Source of the DNA: Saprospiraceae bacterium
GTDB lineage: Bacteria; Bacteroidota; Bacteroidia; Chitinophagales; Saprospiraceae
Assembly: GCA_016718205.1 (NCBI GenBank)
Contig: JADKEB010000033.1
Span: 372,001-436,000 of the forward strand
DNA: 64,000 bases
Direction: 5' to 3'
This document shows, one piece after another, positions 27,133 through 36,662 of this stretch. The notes beneath the pieces were generated by a model. The model worked only from the letters and a program-made list of their open reading frames with translations, was not told the origin of the DNA and searched no databases. The translations under genes were made by a program, and so were the position numbers. The number at the start of each line of letters is the position of its first letter. Position 1 is the first letter of the stretch.

Positions 27133-28488
27133 ATGGGTAATAAATCGAGACGTTCCTTTATGAAACACATCTCAGCAAGTGCATTGGGTACAGCGATGAT
27201 TCCTGAGCTGATAAAAAGATCGGAAGAGTTTGCTGATCAGGAGGCTATGACAAGACAACATAAATTCAGTGCCAATGATCAGATCAATATTGCATTGATA
27301 GGGGCAGGCGGTATGGGGCTTGCAGATACCAATACAGCCCTGACCAATCCGGGTATCAAAATGGTGGCAGCTTGTGACTTGTATGATGGCCGACTGGAAG
27401 ATGCCAAAAAGACGTATGGCAAAGATATTTTTACTACTCGTGATTATCGGGAAGTACTCACCAGAAAAGACGTAGATGCCGTAATCATAGCCACACCTGA
27501 TCACTGGCACAAGGACATTTCTGTAGCAGCCATGAATGCCGGCAAATCCGTATACTGCGAAAAACCAATGACACAAAACGTTTCTGAAGGCAGTGCTGTA
27601 GTGGAAGCTCAAAATCGCAATAAAGTTGTATTTCAGGTAGGAAGTCAGGGAGTCAGTTCCTTGGGCAACGAAAAAGCTAAGGAACTTCTTGCTGCTGGCG
27701 CCATCGGTCAGCTCAACTATGCTGAAGGATTTTGGGCTCGAAATTCTCCTGAAGGTGCCTGGCAGTACAGAATTCCGGCAGATGCATCTCCTGCCACAGT
27801 GGATTGGAAAGCATTTCTAAATAAAAATAAAGAAATCCCATTTGATGCCAAAAGATTTTTCAGATGGAGATGTTATAAAGATTATGGCACCGGAGTGTCC
27901 GGAGACCTGTTTGTCCATCTTTTTTCGAGCCTGCACTTTATTACCAACTCCAAAGGGCCTGAAAAAATTATGGCCATGGGTGGTTTGAGATTTTGGAAAG
28001 ATGGCAGGGAAGTACCTGATTTGCTCATGGGTATGTTTGATTATGGTGATACGAAAGAACATCCTGGATTCAATCTGTCACTTAGGGTCAACTTTACTGA
28101 TGGCACTGCTGACAGTACTTACCTCAGACTTGTAGGCAGTGAAGGTAGTATGAATGTAGAGTGGGAAAGAGTCACTTTGTTCAGAAATAAATCCTATGCC
28201 GCTGTGGATGACCCATTGATGGCTACCAAACTCGGGAAAGACAAATCCACAGAAAGGAAAAAGATAGTGCCTCCTGCCAAGACCATTTATACCGCTGAAG
28301 ATGGTTACAAAGGAGCGCATTATGACCATTTCAACAACTTTTTTACAGCGATCCGAAATAAGTCTTCCGTAGTAGAAGATGCGCTTTTTGGTTATCGTGC
28401 AGCAGCTCCTGCCTTGCTGTGTAATGATAGTTACTACGAAGACAGAGCCATCAAATGGGATCCGACAAACCTAAAACTTGTAAAATAA
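27133..28488 (+). CDS. Gfo/Idh/MocA oxidoreductase with Tat-like signal
   Basis: A 451-residue protein. The N-terminus SRRSFMKHISASALGTAM is a twin-arginine-like export signal, so the enzyme is probably periplasmic. A Rossmann domain follows: dinucleotide motif GAGGMG (about 57-62), ATPDHWH (about 120-126) and EKPM (about 143-146), the standard Gfo/Idh/MocA features. The C-terminal domain is of the GFO_IDH_MocA type. Members oxidise or reduce sugars using NAD(P), often with the cofactor tightly bound. The DUF1080 gene follows 28 bp later. Together they fit oxidation of a glycoside to a 3-keto form and its cleavage, which is inferred from family knowledge. Confidence 0.92.
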   Translation: MGNKSRRSFMKHISASALGTAMIPELIKRSEEFADQEAMTRQHKFSANDQINIALIGAGGMGLADTNTALTNPGIKMVAACDLYDGRLEDAKKTYGKDIFTTRDYREVLTRKDVDAVIIATPDHWHKDISVAAMNAGKSVYCEKPMTQNVSEGSAVVEAQNRNKVVFQVGSQGVSSLGNEKAKELLAAGAIGQLNYAEGFWARNSPEGAWQYRIPADASPATVDWKAFLNKNKEIPFDAKRFFRWRCYKDYGTGVSGDLFVHLFSSLHFITNSKGPEKIMAMGGLRFWKDGREVPDLLMGMFDYGDTKEHPGFNLSLRVNFTDGTADSTYLRLVGSEGSMNVEWERVTLFRNKSYAAVDDPLMATKLGKDKSTERKKIVPPAKTIYTAEDGYKGAHYDHFNNFFTAIRNKSSVVEDALFGYRAAAPALLCNDSYYEDRAIKWDPTNLKLVK

Positions 28489-28516
28489 TACCTTTAAAAT
28501 CATAAATATTAAGATA

Positions 28517-29257
28517 ATGAATAGATATTTTTTCTTTGCGGTAATGGTACTTTTTGCCATTTCTTCATGTAAAAACCAAAAAACCGAAACTGTCGCAGAA
28601 CCAGTTTCAACAGATAATGTGCTGTCAGATCAGGAGAAAGCCGATGGTTGGAAATTATTGTTTGATGGCACCACACTCAATGGGTGGAAAATGTACCAGG
28701 ACAAACCTGCAGATGCATGGGGTGTCAAGGATGGTATTATCTATTGTAAAGGAAGCGAGACTGATAAAAGTGATCTTAGAGCAGACCTGATCACTGTTGA
28801 TTCGTTTACGAATTTTGAATTGTCAGTCGACTGGAAAATTTCTGCACAAGGTAATAGCGGTATTATGTACCATGTTTCAGAAGCCCATGACGCTGCCTAT
28901 CTTTCGGGGCCGGAGTATCAGCTGCTGGACGATGTCGGATTTCCTGATAAGCTCGAAGAATGGCAAAAAACCGGGGCAGATTATGGTATGTACACCACAA
29001 CATCAAGGCCTACAAAACCCGTTGGAGAGTTCAACACCACAAAAATCATAGTCAATGGTGCACATCGTGAACACTGGCTCAATGGTGTAAAAGTGCTCGA
29101 ATTTGAAGCATGGACACCCGACTGGGAAAAAAGAAAGGCCGAAAGCAAGTGGAAAGAATATCCCCAATACGGCACAATGAAATCAGGCAAAATATGTCTT
29201 CAGGACCACGGCGGAGGTATTTGGTTTAAAAATGTGAAGGTCAAAACATTACAATAG
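28517..29257 (+). CDS. DUF1080 (3-keto-disaccharide hydrolase-like) lipoprotein
   Basis: A 246-residue protein with lipoprotein signal ending FAISSC (Cys18). The rest is a DUF1080 LamG/concanavalin-like sandwich: LLFDGTTLNGWKMYQ (about 48-62), WKISAQGNSGIMYHV and a GPEYQLLDD motif. Some members hydrolyse 3-keto-glycosides; others are uncharacterised. It pairs with the preceding Gfo/Idh gene, as in many Bacteroidota and Planctomycetota. Confidence 0.9.
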   Translation: MNRYFFFAVMVLFAISSCKNQKTETVAEPVSTDNVLSDQEKADGWKLLFDGTTLNGWKMYQDKPADAWGVKDGIIYCKGSETDKSDLRADLITVDSFTNFELSVDWKISAQGNSGIMYHVSEAHDAAYLSGPEYQLLDDVGFPDKLEEWQKTGADYGMYTTTSRPTKPVGEFNTTKIIVNGAHREHWLNGVKVLEFEAWTPDWEKRKAESKWKEYPQYGTMKSGKICLQDHGGGIWFKNVKVKTLQ

Positions 29258-29333
29258 TATCCATAAGGGCTTTTGCTTTTAGCTTTTCATCAAATTTCAG
29301 AGAAATTTTTATTTTATTACCTTTGGGGCTTTT

Positions 29334-29594
29334 AGAGTATGTTTAAATTTTTATGGTTGAGCGAAAGTGATGAAATTTTATTTTGGACAAGATGACTGAA
29401 TGGTCTCGTCTGTGACGAGAATTGAGTAAAATACTTTACTCAATAAAGAAGGAACTGCGAGCAGCTGCTCGCAGCGAATACTGAATATAGTCGGAAGTTC
29501 AAGCGTAGCTTGACGCGGTACGGCGAAAAATATAACGCTGGCTGAAATTAAATTTGCCACTTGGAGCCAAATGATAAAAGTTTAAACATACTCT
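29334..29594 (-). mobile_element. 261-bp structured MITE-like repeat, copy 2
   Basis: Reverse-complement twin of 8613-8873 with the same length and the same AGAGTATGTTTAAA ends. The 20-bp palindrome is at 29455-29474. Other hairpins are CTCGTC/GACGAG at 29405-29419, ATTGAGTAAA/TTTACTCAAT at 29421-29444 and TCAAGC/GCTTGA at 29499-29513. It fills most of the 365-bp gap between the DUF1080 gene and the PBP gene and ends only 28 bp before the PBP start codon, so it either carries or displaces that promoter. Confidence 0.8.
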
Positions 29595-29622
29595 TATACT
29601 CAAACACTGATACAAGCCCTTC

Positions 29623-32130
29623 ATGGTTCACAGTAATGCTAAAAAATATTCACTTCTGACGCTCAAATATCTTTTTAGAGCGGCTGGAGTGTTTTTAGTA
29701 TTACTGCTGAGCCTGATAGCATATATTTGGATCAAAGAAGTTCCTTCAAATGAGCTACTGAAAAATCCAAACATCAAACTTGCATCAACCTTGCTCGATA
29801 CACGGGGCAAATTTATAGGGCTATACCAAGCTGAATTCAGGTCTGTCATTACATATGAAGAGCTCAATCCTTCGGTCAAAGAATGTGTTCTGGCTGCAGA
29901 AGATACTCGATTTTATAAACATAATGGTATTGACCTTAGAGCACTAGCTCGTGTTGGTTACAGGACGCTCCTATTGGGTGAAAAATCTTCAGGAGGTGGC
30001 TCTACCATCACCCAGCAACTTGCCAAGCAACTATATCCCCGACCTTCGATGAAAAACCGAAGTTTTCCTGTGAGAACTTTTCTATTGGTAAAATCAAAAA
30101 TTAAAGAGTGGATTATCGCATTGAAGCTTGAAAAAATGTATTCGAAAGAAGATATTCTGACCATGTATCTCAACAAGTTTGAATTTATCAACGGAGCTCA
30201 TGGTATTGATGCTGCAACATTGACCTATTTTGGAAAGAGTCAAAGCGATTTGACTATGGATGAAGCGGCCACTTTGGTGGGAATGCTGAAAAATCCCAGC
30301 CTGTACAATCCTGTAAGATTTCCTGAATTAGTACAAAAAAGAAGAAATGAAGTACTTACAAAAGTGGAAGAACAAGGCAATCTATCCCTTTCTGACATTA
30401 AAAAAATAAATACAAATCTATCCGCTTTCAAGCGTTATGAAAACTATGACACTATTGTCCCATATTTTAAAAACTCTTTGGAGAAATATATCAGTGATCT
30501 GATCAAAGAAAACAATCTGAAAAAATCTGATGGTAGCTATTACGACATTTACAATGATGGACTTGTTATCGAATCTACCATACACCTGGACTTACAAAAA
30601 TATGCCGAAGAAGCCACAATGGAACACATGGCATGGATACAAAAATGGTGGAATCTCGACTGGAAGCAACGCGATCCATGGACATTTAAAGCCGGACCAT
30701 CCGAAAAAAAAATGCGCTTGGATTCCTTGAATCAGAAGGCTAAGGCATCACTAAGATGACCATTTACTCAAAAAAGTATATGCATCCTGTGATTGAAAGA
30801 ATCAGGAGAACTTTTTACCGAAGCAGAGATAAGTTTCTGAATATCAAAAAAATAAACAGTAGTTTAATGGAGCAAAAAAGCAAAAATATTCCAAGACACT
30901 AAAAAACAAAAACTTTGATAAAATTCATAAAGCATATGACAGTCTTCAGCAAGCGTTTAAAAAAGAATTTGCCACAAATTTAAAATGAACATTTTTGACC
31001 ATATCCAGGGTAGCCGCAATGTCCATATGTCTCCAATAGATTCTGTAAAATATCATGCACAATTGCTACAGACCGGAATGGTGGCTATTGATCCTCATAC
31101 CGGGCATGTCAAATGCTGGAACGGTGGTCTGGATTATCAATATTTTCATTACGATCATGTGCTTTCGCGAAGATCTGTAGGATCGACTTTAAAACCCTTT
31201 CTATATACGGTCGCAATGACAAATAAAGGTATAAAACCATGCGATCAGTTTCAGGATATTCCATATACCATACATAAGGGCGAGGGAGATTTTAAAAATA
31301 AAGAACCCTGGAAACCTGAAAATGCCACTAAAATCAATACTACGCTCAACTACAATCTTTACCACGGCCTGTTGTATTCCAAAAACTCCATTACAGTAAA
31401 ATTGCTCAAAGAAATTGGTTCAGTCGAACCTTTGCGTGATTTATTCAATGAAGTTGGGATCAGCAAATATGAAAAATTGCCAAACGGGCGACTTGCTGTA
31501 CCACAAGAGCCTTCGGTGAGTCTTGGGGCCGTGGACATCACTTTACTGCAACTTACAGCAGCATACACCACTTTTGCCAATAATGGCGTATTCACTAAAC
31601 CCATACTCATCAAAAGTATCAGGGACAAAGAAGGGAAAATACTATACAAGGCCGAAATAAGTACAAAGACTGCGATAAAGCCTTTGTACAATGCCATCAT
31701 GCTCGATATGCTGATCAATAATGAGTCAGGACAATTCAGTATGCACCTGAAGTCCCAAAATGGCGGAAAAACCGGTACCACTGATGATCAATGTGATGGT
31801 TGGTTTGTAGGATTGACACCTGATCTTGTGGTGGGCATCTGGACAGGCGGCGATGACAAATGGATCAGATTTATACGTGAAGATGTTGGACAGGGATACT
31901 TTACAGCAAGACCTGTTTTTGAAAAATTTATCAAAAAACTGGAAAAAAATAAATCAGGTATCTTCAATCCTTCAGCAAAGTTTCCGGCACCACCTGAGGG
32001 TTTTAAAGCCTTGACAAATTGCCAAAAAATAAAAACAGAGCTTCATCCTGAGTTTTTAAAACCTAAAAAATTGCCGGAAGACAGCATCAGATCGATCAAA
32101 ATAGTAAGCGATAGTCTACTGGTGAATTGA
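29623..32130 (+). pseudogene. Bifunctional penicillin-binding protein (class A), frame broken
   Basis: The first part (29623-30759, 378 codons) has a transmembrane helix and a GT51 glycosyltransferase domain: EDTRFYKHNGID and GGSTITQQL. The last part (30985-32130) has the transpeptidase domain: GSTLKPF (SxxK), YSKNS (SxN) and GGKTGTT (KTG). The 225 bp between them code for the expected linker, but it is split over several frames. At 30978-30986 a single A missing from an A run would join the linker to the downstream part. Class A PBPs polymerise and cross-link peptidoglycan at the inner membrane. If the frame breaks are sequencing errors, this is an intact gene; if real, the two domains would be made separately or not at all. 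Confidence 0.85.
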
Positions 32131-32135
32131 ACAAA

Positions 32136-32762
32136 CTACAAATGTACAATTCCATATTTGCCGATGATACTCAATTCTATCTTTGGAAAAGGATGGTAAA
32201 TGATTTTTTTATTGATGGCCAAAGATAAAAAGACGCCATCTATCACTTCAGGATGCGGATGATAGAAAACAACATTATTTAGTTTGCATTGAGGTTCCAT
32301 CCTGTCACATGGATGAAAGGCAGATGCAGACCAATCCAACAGAAATGGGACAATATCCACTTCAGGAGTACTACGAGGCAATGTCATTTGCCATTTCAAA
32401 AGACTTCCATCTGTAGTGAGTCGTTCACCCGAAGATATTTGCCCCAGGTCTGATTGATAATTTTTAAGGATGACACTACCTTTTTCGATATCCGGAGATT
32501 TGACAGCCCAGCGGGTGATAGTGGGCTGAGTGATCAGATCTAAACCCATCCATCTGCTTCCTTTGAAAGTTGTATTTTCTTCATCTTTGGCCAGGATCTC
32601 GAGATAACACTGATTGCCAAGGTTGATGAGTGCATTTTTTGTGCCATGGAGGAGATGTCGTCCGCCGTTCATGGGTTTTACTCCCAGTTTTTCTTCCAGA
32701 TCTGCAAGGGATAGATCAAAATCCGGAACAGTATATACTATATGGTCGATTAACAATGACAT
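32136..32762 (-). CDS. Glyoxalase-like (VOC superfamily) protein
   Basis: 208 residues from ATG 32762. A TTG-initiated longer frame would overlap the upstream gene. The start LLIDHIVYTVPDFDLSLADL and the paired beta-alpha-beta layout fit the glyoxalase_3-type VOC fold. The His of IDHIVY and the Glu of CYLEILAK are candidate metal ligands. Substrate unknown. It follows the LLM oxidoreductase by 4 bp and is co-transcribed with it. Confidence 0.75.
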   Translation of the reverse strand: MSLLIDHIVYTVPDFDLSLADLEEKLGVKPMNGGRHLLHGTKNALINLGNQCYLEILAKDEENTTFKGSRWMGLDLITQPTITRWAVKSPDIEKGSVILKNYQSDLGQISSGERLTTDGSLLKWQMTLPRSTPEVDIVPFLLDWSASAFHPCDRMEPQCKLNNVVFYHPHPEVIDGVFLSLAINKKIIYHPFPKIELSIIGKYGIVHL

Positions 32763-32766
32763 GATA

Positions 32767-33801
32767 TCAGTTTTCAAATGCCTTTCTGATTTGTGGCACC
32801 ACCTTGGTCCCAAACAGTTCGATATTTTTCATCATGTCTTTGTGAGGTGGTCCTCCTACATCCATATGAGCCACATATCTGGTAAGGCCAAACATTTCAA
32901 TGGTTTCGATGATCTTTTCTGACACCAGATTTGGTTCTCCCATATACAGTGCACCATCTCTGGTCAGTCCTCCCAAAAACTGCTGAATACTATACGGAGC
33001 CCACCCTCGGGATCTTCCTACCCGATCCATTTGTCCTGCGTAATATGGAAAATAGTTTTGTATCAAGTGATCATCGCTATCCGTCACAAAAGTATGAGAA
33101 TGAACACCTATTTGAATCCCTTCAGGATCGTGTCCGAGTTTTTTATATTCTTCTTTATAAAATTCTATCAGGGGTTTAAAGTGCCTAGGTTGACCACCTA
33201 TGATCGCGAATATTATTGGCAATCCCAATCTGGCTGCCCGATACACACTCTCCGGAGTACCGCCAACAGCAATCCAGATTGGCAATGGCCTTTCTGCTCT
33301 GGGAAGCACTGTTTGATGATGTAAAGGTGGCCGGTGTTTGCCAGTCCACGTCAGGGTTTCAGTGGTATTGATTTTGAGTAATAAATCCAGTTTTTCATCA
33401 AAAAGGCTTTCGTAATCTTTCAGATCATAACCAAATAATGGGTACGATTCTATAAAACTACCTCTGCCTGCGATTATTTCAGCTCTTCCATCAGACAGCA
33501 GATCCACGGTGGCAAAATCCTGATATACTTTTACCGGATCCGACGAACTCAGGACCGTAACGCCACTTGCTAATTTGATACGTTTGGTTACAGTGGATAG
33601 TGCTGCCAGGATGATTTCCGGTGATGAAACCGAGTAATCAGGTCTGTGGTGTTCGCCTATTGCAATTACGTCTATACCCAGATCGTCAGCAAGTTTGACT
33701 TGCTCTATTATCTCATTGAACTTTTGAGATGTAGGTTGAAATTTTTGCGACTTCTGATCGAAAGTCAAATCACCAAACATGCCGATACCTATTTCTAACA
33801 T
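32767..33801 (-). CDS. LLM-class flavin-dependent oxidoreductase
   Basis: A 344-residue luciferase-like TIM-barrel protein (GIDVIAIGEHHRPDYSVSSP at about 48-67, LASGVTVLSSSDP, GGTPESVYRAARLGLP). Members use FMN or F420; the length and EHH motif fit the FMN-type LLM group common in Bacteroidota. Cytoplasmic. First gene of a two-gene unit with the VOC protein. The real substrate cannot be told. Confidence 0.9.
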   Translation of the reverse strand: MLEIGIGMFGDLTFDQKSQKFQPTSQKFNEIIEQVKLADDLGIDVIAIGEHHRPDYSVSSPEIILAALSTVTKRIKLASGVTVLSSSDPVKVYQDFATVDLLSDGRAEIIAGRGSFIESYPLFGYDLKDYESLFDEKLDLLLKINTTETLTWTGKHRPPLHHQTVLPRAERPLPIWIAVGGTPESVYRAARLGLPIIFAIIGGQPRHFKPLIEFYKEEYKKLGHDPEGIQIGVHSHTFVTDSDDHLIQNYFPYYAGQMDRVGRSRGWAPYSIQQFLGGLTRDGALYMGEPNLVSEKIIETIEMFGLTRYVAHMDVGGPPHKDMMKNIELFGTKVVPQIRKAFEN

Positions 33802-33947
33802 ATTGAAATGTCTTTATTGATATATAAATACAAAATGGAACAGGATAAGTTGAAATTACCTACATAAAATAGAATGGAAAATGATAGCATTTAAATACAC
33901 TTGTTTTAAAAATTATTTAGATTTACAACTTCAATCAATAATGTGTC

Positions 33948-36659
33948 TTGAGCAAACCATTTGTCTATATTGCTTTCACACTGATTACCATCACTGTAAT
34001 CGGGCTCAACCACTGTACTCTGAGGACAGACAGAATTGATTACAGCACTCAGGTCAAACCAATACTCAACAAAAATTGCCTTGCATGTCATGGTGGTGTC
34101 AAAAAACAAGGAGGTTTTAGTTTGCTTTTCAGAGAGGAAGCCCTTGCGAAGTGTAAATCAGGAAAATACGCCATCGTACCCGGAAATGCAGCAGAAAGTG
34201 AAATGATCGCCAGAATCAATCATCACGATCCTGATGAGCGCATGCCACACGATAAAGATCCACTTACAAAAGACGAGATAAAAATACTGACAAAATGGAT
34301 CGATGAAGGAGCTGTGTGGGGCGAGCATTGGTCATATGTTGCTGTAAAAAACCCACAGATTCCTGACATAAATGATAAGTGGATTCAAAATGATATAGAT
34401 AAATTTATTCTGCACGCATTACAACTCAATAATCTCCATCCATCGTCCAAAGCCGAAGCCAATATTTTACAACGGAGACTTGCATTGGACATCACAGGTT
34501 TACCTGCAATTAAGGGGCCATCATTAAAACAAAATTATTCCAATATTGACGAATATATAGATGCTTTACTGGCTTCAAATGCTTATGGTGAAAAGTGGGC
34601 TTCCATGTGGTTGGACATCGCCAGATATGCAGATACTAAAGGATATGAAAGGGATGGTCACAGAGATATCTGGAGGTACAGGGACTGGTTGATCAGGGCA
34701 TTTAATGAAGACAAACCTTACGATCAGTTCATCACCGAACAACTGGCAGGAGACCTGCTCGAAAATCCATCAGAAGACCAATACATCGCCACGGCTTTTC
34801 ACAGAAATACTATGACCAATGATGAAGGTGGCACTGACAATGAAGAGTTCAGGGTCGCGGCTGTAATAGATCGTGTCCATACCACCTGGGAAGGGTTGAT
34901 GAGTACTACTTTTGCTTGTGTACAATGTCATAGTCACCCCTATGACCCATTCAGGCATGAGGAGTATTTTCAGTTTATGTCTTTTTTTAACAATACACGG
35001 GATGAGGATACTTATCATGACTTTCCGGTATACAGACACTACAATCCTGAACAGCTCGATAAACTGGCATTTTTGGAAAGAGACCTTACTGCCAAAGTGG
35101 ATAAAGAATACAAAAAGGAATTGATCTTATTTATCAAAACACTCCAGCCATCCATCAATTCGATTGCATGCAAAGATTTTGTGAGATGTGAGCTAAGTGA
35201 CACCAAGTTTTTGGCTATGAGAACCAATGCCACAACCACACTTCCCAAAGTCACACTTGATGGAAAAACTGAACTTATCTTCCAGACAGCAGTGTCCATA
35301 CCTGGTGGTGAATTTATCATTAGACTGGATCATACTGAAGGCGACATTATAGGCCGATGGCAACCACATAAACCTGAAAATGGGTATTGGTTCAATGTTA
35401 CAATACCTATAATCCCGGTACAAGGCGTCCACAATCTTGTATTTGAATACAAAAATAAAAAGCTCACCAATCCTGATGAATACGGTATCCGATTCAATTG
35501 GTTTTATTTTACAAAAGGATTGCCTTCGCCATCATCACCATCAGATTCTTTACAAAAAGTATTTTATGAATTGGCCAATGCATCTGTACCAAGCACTCCT
35601 GTCATAGTAGAAAACCCAAAGGAATTGCTGAGGAAAAACCACTTGTTCGAACGAGGTTCTTGGTTGTCAAAAGGTAAGGAAGTACAACCCGGAACACCCC
35701 AAATTTTGAATCCTTTTCCAAAAAACGCCCCTAAAAACCGCCTTGGAATGGCACAATGGATGACAGATGTCAACAATCCTTTAGTCTCCAGAACGATTGT
35801 CAATAAAGTATGGGAGCAGCTATTTGGCACGGGATTGGTAGAAACATTGGAAAACATAGGTTCTCAAGGTGCAATTCCATCCAATCAGACCCTTCTGGAT
35901 TACCTTTCCTGGCAACTCATCCATGAGTATAAGTGGAGTATCAAGAGACTTATCAGGGAAATCGTATCTTCAGCCACTTATCAGCAGTCGTCAGGTGTAT
36001 CAAAAGAGCTTCAGGAGAGAGATCCTTTCAATCGTTTACTTGCCAGAGGTCCACGCATCCGCTTGAGTGCCGAACAAGTCAGAGATCAGGCGCTGATGGT
36101 CTCCGGTGCATTAAATGATACGATGTACGGACCACCTGTGATGCCTTTCCAACCCGAAGGTACATGGAGTTCTCCTTATGATGGTGCCACTTGGAATATC
36201 AGCAATTACCCAAACAGGTATCGCAAGGCCATTTATACCTACTGGAAACGTACCAGCCCATATCCGAGTATGACAACTTTCGATGGTGCAGGCAGAGAGG
36301 TATGTTTGTCAAGGCGTATCCGCACGAATACTCCACTTCAGGCTTTGGTCATGCTCAATGATGATGTATATATGGACCTGTCAGGCAAATTTGCAGTTCG
36401 TGTGATCAAAAGTGTAAAAGGAGATATTGATGCTAAAATTTCCTATGCTTATCATCTTGCCACTAACCGGGACATTAAGTCTGAAAAACTCATTGCCCTA
36501 AAAAAATTATATTCTGAAGCCACTAAAAAATATAAGGCAGATCAATATTTGACTTGTTTGATGGGCGAAAACGAAGGGTACAATGATGTTGAATTTGCCG
36601 CACTATCGTTGGTTTGTAATGCTATATTGAATTTGGATGAAGTACTTACAAAAAGCTGA
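33948..36659 (+). CDS. Planctomycete-type cytochrome c/DUF1549/DUF1553 protein
   Basis: 903 residues. TTG 33948 is the only start in frame after an upstream stop and gives a lipoprotein-like signal (VIGLNHC). Residues about 35-100 form a PSCyt1 domain with haem motif CLACH (about 43). DUF1549 covers about 140-345 and includes a second CxxCH, CVQCH (about 323). A carbohydrate-binding-like insert lies near 400-540, and DUF1553 covers about 595-865. Such proteins are abundant in Planctomycetota and linked to periplasmic carbohydrate oxidation. The DUF1501 gene starts 3 bp after the stop, so the two are coupled. Confidence 0.92.
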   Translation: MSKPFVYIAFTLITITVIGLNHCTLRTDRIDYSTQVKPILNKNCLACHGGVKKQGGFSLLFREEALAKCKSGKYAIVPGNAAESEMIARINHHDPDERMPHDKDPLTKDEIKILTKWIDEGAVWGEHWSYVAVKNPQIPDINDKWIQNDIDKFILHALQLNNLHPSSKAEANILQRRLALDITGLPAIKGPSLKQNYSNIDEYIDALLASNAYGEKWASMWLDIARYADTKGYERDGHRDIWRYRDWLIRAFNEDKPYDQFITEQLAGDLLENPSEDQYIATAFHRNTMTNDEGGTDNEEFRVAAVIDRVHTTWEGLMSTTFACVQCHSHPYDPFRHEEYFQFMSFFNNTRDEDTYHDFPVYRHYNPEQLDKLAFLERDLTAKVDKEYKKELILFIKTLQPSINSIACKDFVRCELSDTKFLAMRTNATTTLPKVTLDGKTELIFQTAVSIPGGEFIIRLDHTEGDIIGRWQPHKPENGYWFNVTIPIIPVQGVHNLVFEYKNKKLTNPDEYGIRFNWFYFTKGLPSPSSPSDSLQKVFYELANASVPSTPVIVENPKELLRKNHLFERGSWLSKGKEVQPGTPQILNPFPKNAPKNRLGMAQWMTDVNNPLVSRTIVNKVWEQLFGTGLVETLENIGSQGAIPSNQTLLDYLSWQLIHEYKWSIKRLIREIVSSATYQQSSGVSKELQERDPFNRLLARGPRIRLSAEQVRDQALMVSGALNDTMYGPPVMPFQPEGTWSSPYDGATWNISNYPNRYRKAIYTYWKRTSPYPSMTTFDGAGREVCLSRRIRTNTPLQALVMLNDDVYMDLSGKFAVRVIKSVKGDIDAKISYAYHLATNRDIKSEKLIALKKLYSEATKKYKADQYLTCLMGENEGYNDVEFAALSLVCNAILNLDEVLTKS

Positions 36660-36662
36660 GAC

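Noticed and set aside
30760..30984. A separate small gene between the two PBP parts
   Set aside because: Its pieces fit the expected linker of the class A PBP in different frames, so it belongs to the same broken gene.
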